Assembly: GCA_950295325.1 (NCBI GenBank)
Contig: OX485808.1
Span: forward strand, 11,470,501 to 11,534,500
Reading direction: 5' to 3'
Source of the DNA: Polytrichum commune
Lineage: Eukaryota > Streptophyta > Polytrichopsida > Polytrichales > Polytrichaceae
DNA: 64,000 nt
Shown here: positions 1 through 11,361 of the stretch, piece after piece
Layout: every line of letters begins with the position of its first letter
Numbering within the stretch: position 1 is the stretch's first letter
The notes under the pieces: model-generated
Seen by the model: only the letters and a program-made list of their open reading frames with translations
Told to the model about the DNA's origin: nothing
Databases searched by the model: none
Made by a program: the position numbers and the translations under genes

Positions 1-101
1 AACAGCGCCACAGCAAACCTCTTTGGCAATGGAAGAAGAAACGAGATTTCCAAACTCCACAACTACACAACAAGCTTCTTCACTCCCCGTTGCAGCAGCA
101 G

Positions 102-163
<62 letters not shown>

Positions 164-1900
164 ACTCGAGAAAAGATAGACGTTCCTTATATCGATGTAA
201 AGCTCTCTCAAAAGCGGGCGCAACGGAGAGCACTGTGGATGCAAAATGTGCACAAGGAAGACGAAGAAAGCAAAAGAAAGACGGACGCGAGAGTTGCGAA
301 GACGAAAAACCACTGGATGCAAGCGAAGCGAACTTGAAGGCGCGCTTCCGCGCGCCTTTGGTTCAAATCTTCCGTTTTCGTAGATATGAAGAATCCAAGC
401 TTATTTCAAGATGGATCTACGTGTCTGCAGTTTAGAAAGCCCTCCACCGGAGGGACGTACCTCGTAGCGGACCCTAAGCCGTCGATCGACAAACTGATCG
501 CACGGTTTTGAATTCTCTGCAGAGATTTACGCTCGATAAGGCCCTCAGAACAGGGCCTTATCAGCCGATTTCCTAGATATGGCGAATCTACCATTCCTTT
601 GATGAGGATCTAAGTGTCTGTGGTCTGGAATATTCGGTAGCGTGGTCCTTTATTTCCTGGCCTTGGATCGAAGGAACTGGTTGCCTCAACATTGACTATC
701 CACATAACATTAGTCAGCTGATGAGCTATGTTCATGGCCCCGGACTCGATTCGCATGGGAACCTTGGGGAACATAACTCTAACTCTTCTTATAAGTTAGG
801 GTTTTAGTGCTATCAAATTTTGCAATGGAGAATTCTTCGACGTTTTCGATTGCATAATGATGTGATGAACATGCAATCTTTTATGGATAAATTGAACAAG
901 ATGTTAGTTGCCAACATTAACATACATCATTAGAAGATAGTAGGCTCTTGCTTTTGTAGTGTGTGATATGGTGAAGACTTCATCAAGGGATTATTTTTGG
1001 TATCTTCATATGGTGTGATGTTGTGAGCATATCTCTTCAATACAAATGTTCTTTCATACTTATGTATATTCATTAAGTATACAAAATGACATTTTACATT
1101 GAAATAAGCCATCTTCTTGAAACCTCAATAGTACAACATTTCAAACTAGAATATTGTATTCTAATAAAATGTGTCTTGATAAAGAGGGAGAAAAATACAC
1201 AATTGGGAGAGCCTATGTAAGAAAGCAAAAAGAGAAAATCATATGTGATAATTCAAGAGATTCAATCCAACATCAAATATTATTTGTGGAGTTGGAAGTG
1301 TCCACAATAGGGGAATAGATAATCATCCCATACAAGCGTACCCCTTATCTTTCAACATAAAAGCCCTCAAATAGTATGCAACTCAAATGTTACTCTTTGT
1401 AATCAACATACTCTAGAATTAGTTGTAAAAGACCCCGAGTCATGCTAATCCAAGTCATTTGAGATGAACCAACAACAAACCTATAGGGGGTTCGAGTTTT
1501 GATGTCGGATCGATGAGATGTACACTCATATGCAATATTCCCCTCTCTCCCCATAATAGGGCCACATAAGCTACCTTAAAGGTAGATGGGTTTGAGATGG
1601 TTACTTTTTCCAACTACCCCACTTCTGCTAGGATATAAAATACTCAATTAGTATGAGATGGTTAGCAAATCCAAATCGAGGCCGTACCACTTTCCCTCGG
1701 TCATAATTCCTGGAGGTCATATAAATATCTCATTCTTATCAAAGTAGAGAATCTCATGCTCAATGGTCATATACCCCCCCCCCCCCCCCAAATATTATTG
1801 ACTAGTAAAACTTAAGATGGTTAAGATATTTTAAGCACATAGTCCAACCTCTTTTAAGCACATTTATGTTTGGTATCCTTTCTCGGTATCCTTTCTTGGA
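1..1900. other. Left flank, no supported gene
   Basis: I see no convincing gene. A 104-codon plus-strand frame at 23-337 runs through a CT microsatellite and has no family resemblance, so I do not call it. A short perfect hairpin lies at 535-562 and a run of C at about 1773-1789. About 1250-1320 resembles repeats near 55380 and 63310, and about 1648-1770 resembles 18725-18840, so much of this stretch is dispersed repeat. Confidence 0.5.
107..160. repeat. (CT)n microsatellite
   Basis: A pure CT dinucleotide run of about 54 bases. It creates an artificial Ser-Leu tract in one plus frame and an Arg-Glu tract in the minus frame. Confidence 0.97.
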
Positions 1901-1907
1901 GGTACAC

Positions 1908-2881
1908 TTAAGAGTGAGTTTCCATGTGGGCCGCTTGCTCACTAGATTCTAGATAATAATGGGTTGGAGGTGTTTGTATGTAGTTAGCACAAGCCACTGT
2001 CCAATCAGATTCTAGTGGTCCGCTAAAATGTGAAGGGCGATGGACATGGACCGCTAGACTTTCAGACATTCAGATAGATAGATATAAACACCTGCCCTTT
2101 TAAAGGGGCCGGCGTGAATTGAGTGTCTGTTCATCTCGACAATGGTCCAGAGCCCACAGGACAAAGGACCATTGTTGCAAGACTACTCTTCCCTTTCGGA
2201 AATAGACACTTTAGTAACTGAAGATAAGTCTTGGTACCTCGAGAGGTGTAGGTAGGTTATAAGGGTATATATTTGTGTGGGCTCCTTTTTTGGTCGCCAA
2301 TTCAGACATTCACCAAAGAATCTTAAGCCTACAAGTGGCGGTCACCAAATGATTGAAAGACCGCTTTTACGAGGAGGTTTTACCCTGAAGGAGGTTAGTA
2401 GGTGGGCCCGGAGTTGAGAAGATGGGAGTAGCTGCACTAAACATAATATTAGTGTCATATGCTATTTTATGTCACTACGGTAACTTTTTGGATGAATAAA
2501 TGAACAAATATTGTCATATATGATGAATGGGTACATCCATATGCCAATACTCTACGTTCTCTTGTCAACAACTTATGACGAAATATTGTCATGGATGATT
2601 GAAATTTGGATGGAAATATCACTTGGTAAGTGACAGTAATTGCAACACTTTTCCCCCCAAAATTTTACAAGGAATGACAAGTAATGTTGGGTTAACATTT
2701 AGTGTTGGTAACACAATATTGAGCAATAGTATTGAGCAAGACAACTAGAATTGGTGATGCTAAATATCATATTCAGTGTAGTTGGCAATACAAACCCTAC
2801 CTCACCAATTTCCCTCTACATTTGCCCTTACCCACACTAGAATCTGGTGGTGAAGCGGCCTCACATGGAAACTCCCTTAAG
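1908..2881. mobile_element. Inverted-repeat DNA element with a nested SINE piece
   Basis: Two diverged inverted arms bound about 1 kb. The left arm (from about 1908) and the reverse complement of the right arm (to about 2881) share the core GTTTCCATGTG, followed by a GGCCGCTT-like block and AGATTCTAG. No transposase frame is visible, so it would be non-autonomous. A SINE 3' portion lies inside it at 2073-2245. Target-site duplication and superfamily are unclear. Confidence 0.5.
2073..2245 (-). mobile_element. SINE 3' portion, reverse orientation
   Basis: It starts with a GATA-type simple tail and continues with GGGGCCGGCGTGAAT and a following block that match the reverse complement of the 3' half of the SINE at 16896-17275. 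The tRNA-like head is not recognisable here, so this is a 5'-truncated or diverged copy. Confidence 0.6.
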
Positions 2882-3468
2882 ACTTTTCACTGATAGAGAG
2901 TGTTTTGGTTTCCCATTCCTCACTGAGTTGACAGTAAGCTCTTACTTTGATGCATAGATTTGATACACATGGCAATTCACAAACCCTACCAATGCAGCGC
3001 AAGTTGCACACAATGTGGACCTCCACCCTAAACATTTACAGGCAAGCCACACCATACTCCATACTTGCAACATAATTGGCACCAATCAAAGTTACTCCTT
3101 TACTGACTCCAAAAAAAGTGGACCAAAATGCAATACCCAACAGCATAACATCACAGCTGCTCAAGAACCAGCATTCTTGTCGACGAGTTTTATAGCAGTC
3201 TCGCATTCCACATCTGCCTCTTGAGTTTCGTTTCTAGTTTGATGATGTGAAGACTACAAAAAAAAGGTATATCTACATGTGCTGTCAACATGAATCTGTC
3301 AACTATGGTGAAGGGTAAAGTGCACTCGTCCATCAACAACACCACATTGTACAGACAGATGGTGTCGGAGCATTCTTCCTAAGCTTAAGGTGCCGCTGCT
3401 CAGAGGACCTGACCAGTGCCATTCCCAGTATCTATGTGAGAGGTACATACAAACAATAGTATGTACCG

Positions 3469-3474
3469 TTTATT
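3469..3474 (-). terminator. Possible polyadenylation signal of the GPT gene
   Basis: AATAAA on the minus strand, about 90 bases downstream of the GPT stop codon at 3563-3565. Distance and sequence fit a plant poly(A) signal, but the motif is short and could be chance. Confidence 0.35.
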
Positions 3475-3562
3475 GCACCAGCAGAAGGCCCCAAAGGACC
3501 ACAGTGGCGAGTTTGAAGCTGAAATTGACATGACTTGCGGTTGTTTTTCACACTCTCCCAAC

Positions 3563-6500
3563 TCATTGCTTGGCCTGTAAGGACCATTGAGAGAAAAACA
3601 TGTAGTTAATATCTTTGGGCATGATTTCACTTGCACATTAGAATTTCACTCTTCAGATGATGCAACTTCCTTTTCTCAGACACACAAGCTCCTCTCTTTG
3701 AATTAGATCAAAACTGCTGTACATTTCTAAGTTATTGATGGTCTTAACATAGAAGCAGTAGACTCACCTGAGAATATAAGAAAGTTCCAAAAATTGCAAT
3801 GGCAGCACCGACAGCATTGATTGGCCTGACTTGTGTGTGGAAAATGATGATTGAAGAGACAATGACAGTCACACGCTTCATGGTGTTACCAATGCTGAAT
3901 GTAAGTGGAGAAATTTCATTCAATGACATGTATGACACCTGGTTGTACAAGTGATAGAACACACTTTGTGCCATCACCCACCTGCATATCATTCATGAAA
4001 AAGCTTAGTGTTGAACAAAGGCAGAAAGCAGCAGGAAACATCAAGATATTCTATTCACGTAGAAGCTTACAAGACATCTGGAGCCCTTGATTACAGGTGT
4101 CATCAACCAGGATTTCATTATTCAAATATTGACATAAAATGAGGCCTAGGATAAAACAATTACTGTGACTAGTTTGCAAATCACTGCTGAAGTGCTTTAA
4201 GGAGAAGGTAGGTACCAGAAAACTTTGTTGCCATGTAGTTGAATGGCTGTGTTCCAGCCAGTAGCCCACATCTTTGGGCCCTCAACAGCAAAAGCAAAGG
4301 GTGTCAGGAATACAAGTGACATCATGCTGAGGCAGGCGTAATAATTCATCCCACCGACGTTCTTCCCCGTTGTCATTCCCTTCTTTGAGAAGATGTTGCG
4401 GAAAACAAATGCAACGTTGGAGATCATGGCTCCCACAAATCCTGTAGACATATGAGCAAGCGTCAGGCACTTTGAACCTCAAAAAGTATCAATCCATGCA
4501 TTCACGTGATACGCTTTAACCCTTAAAAGGTCTGAGAGGCCTCAAAAGTGGCTATCTTAGATTATCCGATTTAAGAAAAGTATTAATTCAATCAGAGCAT
4601 ACATATAGGCACATGAGCTCATTTAAATGACCTAGACTCAGACACATGCAACTTATAACTTATCATAGTTGTCACATATGACTTTGTGTTCACTTCCTCT
4701 ATTCAATACTTTGCTGAATATGGATTCAATGTAGTTATCAGTAAGTAAAACATGTGAAACCATGGGCAAGTCCCAAACCCCAAGGTTATGAGAATTAACA
4801 CAAAGTCACCCTAGTTTTCTTAATGCTTAAATTGCCATACACAAAGAATGGTGGTGAGGTATTAAAAACCAGCTTTCTAGCTTATCCTACTAGGATGGGT
4901 GGACCAAGCTAGTGTTGCATTGACTGATCTGGGATTTAGGTCAGTGGATCCCATGCACATACCCTCTTTAACATCCTTAAATTCTCTCAAAGTTTTTGAG
5001 ATGGGAAGGGGAGGTCCCATAATATTCACCCAACTTTCAAAATAGGCGCTGATACACAATGGGCTAACAAGCTCTTAATAGAAAGTTATCTCATAGAAGG
5101 ACCAAACCCCCGCTTTTGTCCCTCTTTGAGAGACTTCACGGATAAGTCTAATATCATAGACCAAATACAATATTATTTCAATACTTGTTGGGAGTTTGCA
5201 CAGACTGTTGCTTATCCCATACAAACACACCCCAGGTCCTGAAAAGGTTAATGACAAGATTGGATGCAGAGGATTACCAGTCATGTTAAAGTTGAGCTCT
5301 GTGGCAGCAGCCAACCCACATCCTCCAATAATTGGAAGCAGGGAGAGGTAGACAGGTAGTGGATAGTTCTCCCCAAACACCAATTTGGAAATAATGACAC
5401 TGAAGGCAGGTTCAGCACTCTTGATGATATGTGTGAATGACACTGCTACTTTAGACATACTCACAGTTGCCGCCACATGACCAATTGTATGTGCCAGTGC
5501 TACCTGCATTGTATGACACATTGTTTGTCAATTCAAAAATTGTCTGAGGATGCATTTACACACAACTACTCAAGTGGTTGTGGTTCAGACCAACTTTCAA
5601 CCACAACTACAAAATTTCCCTGTCTACAATAACTACTCATGTAGCTGAAGAGCAAAATTGACCTAAATACCTGTCCCTCCTATTAATCCAATACATGGGG
5701 TAGAGACATCAATTTATGGATTATAGGGAAAAGATTGTCTAAGAGTGATTGTCTCCTACAAGTCCTCTCCTAGGACTTGCCCTTTAGAAAACCCTCTCCC
5801 AGAGCCACATTGTAACTGCAAACAAAAGAAAGTAAACTACACCCATCACAAATGCTCCTTACTACACCTTAGTAGTTGGGCAAGGTAGAGAAGCTGTGGT
5901 TGTGGTTGTCACACAACAATGTGGCCAACGTTGGAACATTCCTCAAATGAATGTGAGCACTAACAAGTAACATTCACAATAACTTAATAATGTCATTTTA
6001 CCTACCACCCCCCCCCCTACCAAAACCAATAACCTAAAATGTTGCACTATAAGTACATATTCTTTTTTAGAATGTCCACCACCCTAACATCAGGTTCCTG
6101 TGATAGTTTTGCATCATCTACCAGAAAAAAGTAAACCTTTTATAGCTTTTGCAAGTAGAATTCCCTGTCAATTGCTAACAAAAATCATTTGAAAATATTT
6201 ATGTGCATGGAAAGACCACATACCGGAGCAAGTCCTTTCCAGAACTCTGCGTCGACCTCGGGTGGATCCACAATCTTCAAGGCCCATGACGCAAGCATGA
6301 TTGCTGAGCCGGCTGCCAAAGAGAGAGTGGATGTCAACCACGGGTACGGATACACATTGAGCACCTTCTTGTTATAGATGTTGAACACAACATTCAATCC
6401 CCACCAGACAGCAAAGTATGTTCCAATCTTGATTCTCTGTGCTGCAGCTTTCGCGACCTCTCCATCTGCAGCAGCAACCTCAGGGGTTTTCTCTGGCAAG

Positions 6501-6790
6501 GCATCTGACGACCCCGCATCCACAGCTTGCGCAACAATTTTTCTCAAAGACTTTGTCTTGTTGAGATTTGGGCCATGGCTGAATTGAGGTCCCAGACGTA
6601 GGGACTGCCCAGCCAGGAATGAGCTTGAACACATTCGAGTGGCAGACAATGAGGGCTTGAGAGATTTTCGGCTTGATAGAGGACTAAATACACCATGCTG
6701 GGAACGAGAGACAATGGAGCTACTTTTATGCCGGAGACATAATTCAGAGCTGCTGGCAGATGCCATGGCAGGGAGAGTGAGGGACATCAT
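3563..6790 (-). CDS. GPT: Plastid glucose-6-phosphate/phosphate translocator (GPT)
   Basis: Antiporter of the plastid inner envelope that exchanges glucose 6-phosphate for phosphate, supplying carbon for starch synthesis and the oxidative pentose phosphate pathway. Coding exons on the minus strand: 6790-6224, 5503-5278, 4441-4216, 3981-3768, 3574-3563. These total 1245 nt, 414 aa, all introns GT-AG. Residues 1 to about 90 are Ser/Arg/Lys-rich and acid-poor, like a chloroplast transit peptide. The membrane domain follows from about 122. GPT rather than triose-phosphate translocator is indicated by blocks such as VALAHTIGHVAATVSMSK, AMISNVAFVFRNIFSKKGM, SVFYHLYNQVSYMSL and the C-terminus LYSQAKQ. 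The last exon carries only AKQ and stop. The start is the first ATG of the frame, 18 nt inside an exon bounded by an AG acceptor at 6809. An extra N-terminal stretch to 6826 would need a TTG start and lies in that intron. Confidence 0.96.
4516..5252. mobile_element. TTAA-flanked MITE in GPT intron 2, split by another repeat
   Basis: The ends read TTAACCCTTAAAAGG on the left and AAAAGGTTAA on the right. The left and right parts match the MITEs at 37178-37568 and 52055-52459, for example the shared 'ttgtcacatatg' and 'atggattcaat' blocks and a common right-hand 'aatactTGTTG'-like block. The copy is interrupted by the repeat at about 4765-5146. It lies wholly within intron 2. Confidence 0.65.
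4765..5146. repeat. Dispersed repeat inserted in the MITE of GPT intron 2
   Basis: About 380 bases colinear with 13345-13725, sharing 'ttctagctt', 'ggatgg', 'ccaagctag', 'ttctctcaaagtttttg' and 'cacccaactttcaaaa'. Because it interrupts the MITE at 4516-5252, it is the younger insertion there. No coding frame or clear termini are visible. Confidence 0.6.
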
Positions 6791-6884
6791 CTTGTTAACC
6801 TTGCCTTTCTGGAAATGCAAAGGCAATTAGGAAGAATGTTCCCGTGAGGTTTAAGCAAATGCTGGGTGGAATCTTAACTTGGCT

Positions 6885-7222
6885 CAATGTGTTTCCCAAC
6901 CTGCATCGTCTCAAGAAGCAGCAAGGACCTAAGTCAGCATCTCCAAGTGTAAAATACATACAGTAAAGGATGATCACCACATGCTCTCCAACCCAAGGGA
7001 ACGAGGCAAGATATCAAATTATTCTCAACAGCTACTGAAAGTGCAGGGTAAATATTGATTTCTGACACAATGTTTTTCCCAACCTGCTTCAAATCAAGAA
7101 GCGAGCACCTAAGTGAGCATTTGCAAGTGCAAATTACATACAGCAATGGATAATCACCACACGCTTTCCAGACAGAAATAATGAGGAAAGACATCTCAGG
7201 ATTCTCTACAGCAACTAGTTCC
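6885..7222. repeat. Two-copy tandem duplication in the GPT 5'-UTR intron
   Basis: About 6885-7060 and 7068-7222 are diverged copies with a period near 180 bases, sharing 'cccaacctgc', 'caagaagc', 'acctaagt', 'aagtg.aaa', 'acatacag' and 'gatcaccaca'-like blocks in the same order. No ORF is preserved. Confidence 0.7.
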
Positions 7223-7656
7223 ATTCAACTACTTGGCTCCAGGCTCCACACTTAATGGGAGATTGTGATCAAATCCCTTAGTATGTGCACGGAGAACCTA
7301 CATGATGCAAATTGTTTTCTAAAACTCTCGCTGTCTTCCCTTCTTATTTCTTGCACCCCACAAGCTCGATAAATCATTCCAGCAACCCCTTACCTCTAAA
7401 ACACACCAAAAAGCATACCACTCCTGTGATCTGCTACTGTCAGTCTCGCGCACTTCAAGGTGTATAAACAAGACATCATCAGGTCTACCTCTCGCATTTG
7501 TTTATAAAGCACGGCCAGGAAGAGCATTGCCGCTTTATAGAGCAAATCAATGACACCCAGAACAATTCTCTTAACCCCAAAACTCCTCTTTTCACAAGAA
7601 TAATACAATCATAAATGCACAAAAACAATCCTCTACTTCCAGAAGGCCCATGCAAC

Positions 7657-8806
7657 TGATCCCATATTAACTAGAACCACCGATGCCTCCCTTTCTACCT
7701 CGATCATAACCCAAATGCTGCACCTCCAAAAAGAAGGTAAGGGCGTTCGCTCATCCAACCTTAACCCAATGACCGGAATCACAAAACACCTGATTTCTCC
7801 AGCAACACACACTTGCTAGGGAACATGATCGATCCCTTTATCATGTCTTCGATACTCGTTAGCCGATCCCATACTAACTAGACCCACTAATTCCTTTGTA
7901 CCTACCCCGAACCTAACCCAAATGCTGCACCCACCGAAAAGAAGGCAAGCGCTTTCTCACCCAGCCTTAACCCAGTGACCGAAATCACAAATCACGTCTC
8001 ACACCCTTGTTTTTTCAGTGACACTCGCCTGTTCAGGAGTCCTTTAACCCCATAATAAGAAACTACATGGCTCTACTTCCTTGTCTGCGGTTGTAGAATC
8101 AAGCCGAGGAGCGATGCATTCGCCGATCCCATACTAACTAGAACCACTATTTCCTTCATACCTACTTCGATCCGAACCCAAATGCAGCAGCTCCAAAAAG
8201 AAGGCAAGGAATATCTCTCACCCACCCTTAACCCAGTAACCAAATGCACAAACTATTCAATTAATTCCAGTCATGCGCAACTGTTTTGAAATCCCTTAAC
8301 TCCAAAATAAGTAATCACACGTCTCCACATGGCTCTACTTCCCTGTCTTCCATCATGGCATCAAACCGAAGATGCCATGCATCCGCCGGTTCCATACTAA
8401 CTATGACCACTAATTACTCCATACCTACCTCGAACCTAACCCAAATGCTGCAGCTCCAATAAGAAGGCAAGGGCTCTCTTTTACCCAGCCTTAACCCAGT
8501 GATTGAAATCAGAAATCACACATCACAACCTCTCATTTTTCCTACCTGTTTAGGCATTCCTTAACCCCCAAAATAAGAAACCACAAGGCTCTACTTCCCT
8601 GTCTTCCATTTTGGAATCAAACCCAAAGAGCTCTGCATTCGCCCATCTCATACTAACTAGAACCCCCCGATTCCCTCATACCCACCTCGATCCTAACCCA
8701 AATGCTGCACCTTCAGAAATAAAGCAAGGGCTCTCTCTCTTACTTACCCTTCACCCAGTGACCGAAACCACAACACATATGACTCTTCTCAGATGACACG
8801 CACCTG
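7657..8806. repeat. Five-copy tandem repeat, period about 205-265 bases
   Basis: Copies begin near 7657, 7864, 8124, 8388 and 8645. Each opens with a variant of CCCATACTAACTAGAACCAC, then 'aacccaaatgctgca', 'aagaaggcaaggg', 'cttaacccagtgaccgaaat' and an end resembling 'cctgtttag'. The fifth copy contains the likely 5'-UTR splice donor, so the array abuts the GPT leader exon. Confidence 0.85.
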
Positions 8807-9230
8807 TTTACAAAAACCGCACGATGATGCCGACCTTCTCAACAAAAAGAAGACCAAAACGAAGTAATTAGTCTTTCCCGTTCCTCTCTTCCTCCTTCGT
8901 CTTCCTACAAGAACAAGCTTCTAAGCTTAGTCCGCAATGACGGTCTCTCCGGCCGTGCCTTAGGTCGATGGAAAGACCCCGAAGAGCGTCGCAACGAGAG
9001 GGTGATGGAATCTACGATCAGGCCGAAGACGAACGAGTCGATGGTCGAGGCTGCATTAGACGGGGCGCCACATACGAAGCGAAAGACCGTGTCCGGTTTC
9101 CTTCATCAGTCTTCCCTCCGTCCCGAGGAATCGTCTGCCACCTGGCACGTTCGCACGGAGAGTTCCCCGCGTTCCCACCACGCCCCCTTTGTCCCTTTAC
9201 TTGGAGCGGCAGGTAAATTAAGTTAGCATG
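8807..9230 (-). promoter_or_regulatory. GC-rich GPT leader/promoter region
   Basis: Base composition becomes GC- and CpG-rich between about 8930 and 9215, unlike the AT-rich flanks. This fits the transcription start region of GPT, which reads leftward. The short plus frames here show no family resemblance. No clear TATA box was identified. Confidence 0.35.
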
Positions 9231-9959
9231 CAAGCATGCATTTGGTGGAAGTATTCCTTCTCATCCAATAATGAGGTCGTTGGCAACTTACAAAACTATA
9301 AAATTTGAGCAGGATAGATGAGGATGAGCACACCGCTTGCACCCTTCTAAACTTAATATGGGAATATTCTATCTAAGGTTCTGTTTTTTATTTGAGCAAT
9401 TCTTTATTTTCTTGCAATTTTGGAATTTTTTGGGTTTGTTTTCTTTTGAGTTGTCTATAATTCATGAGAAATATGTGAATCTTCAGTGGTTTGAACGTTG
9501 TAATACTAGATGTTGGTTTGAAACACACACAAATAAACACATATATATATGTAGATATATATAGATGCATGCATGCGTGCAATTCTATTGGTGGATTCAT
9601 CATACAACTCAAGGATGTTGTAAACATTTTGGTCCACTATATATGTAAGCCTTGAGTGCTTTTTATTTTTTTGCTATGATGTCACTAAAATTCTTAAACG
9701 AAAATAGACTCAATCTAAGTAACCATATATATAGTAAGACTCCTATATTTCATTTTAAACCTTTTGTTCTACTATGAATATTCTAACTTTGGTCTTTTCT
9801 ATAACCTTTTTCATAATCTTTTAGTTTGATCCCGCTATTGGACCATTCGGAGTTGTTTTATTGTAACACAAAATCATGTATTGGAAGTTGTCTAATCTTT
9901 GTGCACATCTCATTTTTCTAGATGTCTAACCCTCGACGTGCATAAATATTTCCTCTAAT

Positions 9960-9995
<36 letters not shown>

Positions 9996-11361
9996 TTCAA
10001 ACCTTTTTTCAAAACATTGTATAAATACTCTTGATCCCAATACATCATTGTATGTGTTGAAAGTATGAAGGGCACATGTGCACATGCAACCAAGTAACAA
10101 ATATTTGAGGATTAGTCATGTACACGAGGTAAATAACAACATGACCTAGTTGTCATCCATGTCACACGTCATTAACAAAAGGCAAATGCATTGTGGTGTT
10201 TCAAACTACTTCACTCATTGCAAGATGACAAATGAGTGTTCAAACATGTTCCTTTGCCATGATTGAGTAAGGTCAAGTAGAATACTCCTCTTGTGGTTTA
10301 CCTTAACATCTCCCATGTTTAGCACGTATAAGTTGTGTTGTAACTTATTTTACCTATTCATCTACCATCATGGTACATTTATTTCCATGGTAAGTGTAAC
10401 ACCTTTCCATGTACTTGTGGCCAATTTATCTCAAACGACTTGGACTAGACTAAGTTGAGGTCTTCAAAATTAAATATGGAATCAAATAAAGTTTTTTTTA
10501 TAAAAAAACACCCCTCAAATTTGTATGCTATTTAAGCTGAAAGACATCTCATGTTGGATGAATGAGAGGTACGCTTGTATGCAATAATTCTCTCTCATTG
10601 CTCGGCATGGGGAATTTCTATGTGCATCATTACCAATCACTATTTGGGGAAACTTTTGGGCATAATTGGTCAAAATCTTCAATACTTTCCAAGTCCAACT
10701 GGTTACATGTTGTGATCTTTTAGTTTTTCACTATTAATTTGAAACATATACATATATTCCTCTAAAATGATCAATAATTTTCATGAAGCCTTGAACTTCA
10801 ACCAACTATTTCTCAAACTCAATCGGTTCATTCGTAACTACGATTTTCTCTCTAATTAGTGTGGATCACCACTCGGAGCTAAGCATCGCTATGACATTTT
10901 ATTGAGAGTATCATTTTAAACCCAAATCACATAAGTAATTAGTATGCACACTGAAGAATATGATGTAACTTAGTTGGGAAACCCCAATAATGTCGGTAAA
11001 AAGTTATAGCAACATGTAACTCCAAATGGTAGTTCACGCTATTTAGACAATTTAGCGTAGAGGTCGGTTCTACCCCGCTCATTGTTACAATAGACACACA
11101 CAAAAATCATGTTGTTTATTCATTGAAACACATGGAGTTTTCCATTATTACATGCTAGTTTTCTCGTGAGGCACTGTCAAAAACTGGCAGTGTATTATTA
11201 TACCCAAATAAGGCCACTGACAGGCATCATTGATGGTCACCCTACACCGAAGTTCAAGCAGGCATCCAGCTGGAATCTTCAGTTGTTGGCGCTTGTGTCA
11301 ATGTGCACTGTGCACAGATATTTCTCAACTTCCGAATAAGCTTATTTGACACACACACTGA
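9231..11361. other. Intergenic, no gene seen
   Basis: AT-rich sequence with stops in all frames. It holds a pure GA run at 9963-9992 and an A/T-rich stretch near 9540-9570. About 10490-10620 resembles other dispersed repeats of the window. Nothing else supportable. Confidence 0.6.
9963..9992. repeat. (GA)n microsatellite
   Basis: A pure GA dinucleotide run of 30 bases in intergenic DNA. Confidence 0.95.

Larger units (their letters stand above)
6791..8806 (-). promoter_or_regulatory. GPT 5'-UTR intron and leader exon (inferred)
   Basis: The GPT start codon lies 18 nt after a good acceptor, TGCATTTCCAG, whose AG is at 6810-6809. This implies an intron in the 5' UTR. The best matching donor I see is CAG|GTGCGT with the exon edge at 8804, followed upstream by a purine-rich leader and a GC-rich stretch to about 9215. 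The intron would be about 2 kb and is filled by tandem duplications. Leader introns are common in plant genes. The donor choice is inference. Confidence 0.45.

Noticed and set aside
23-337. 104-codon plus-strand ORF at the left edge
   Set aside because: Its middle is translated CT microsatellite, and there is no domain or splice context to support it.
6791-6826. N-terminal extension of GPT
   Set aside because: It would need a TTG start and crosses a good splice acceptor. The ATG at 6790 is preferred.
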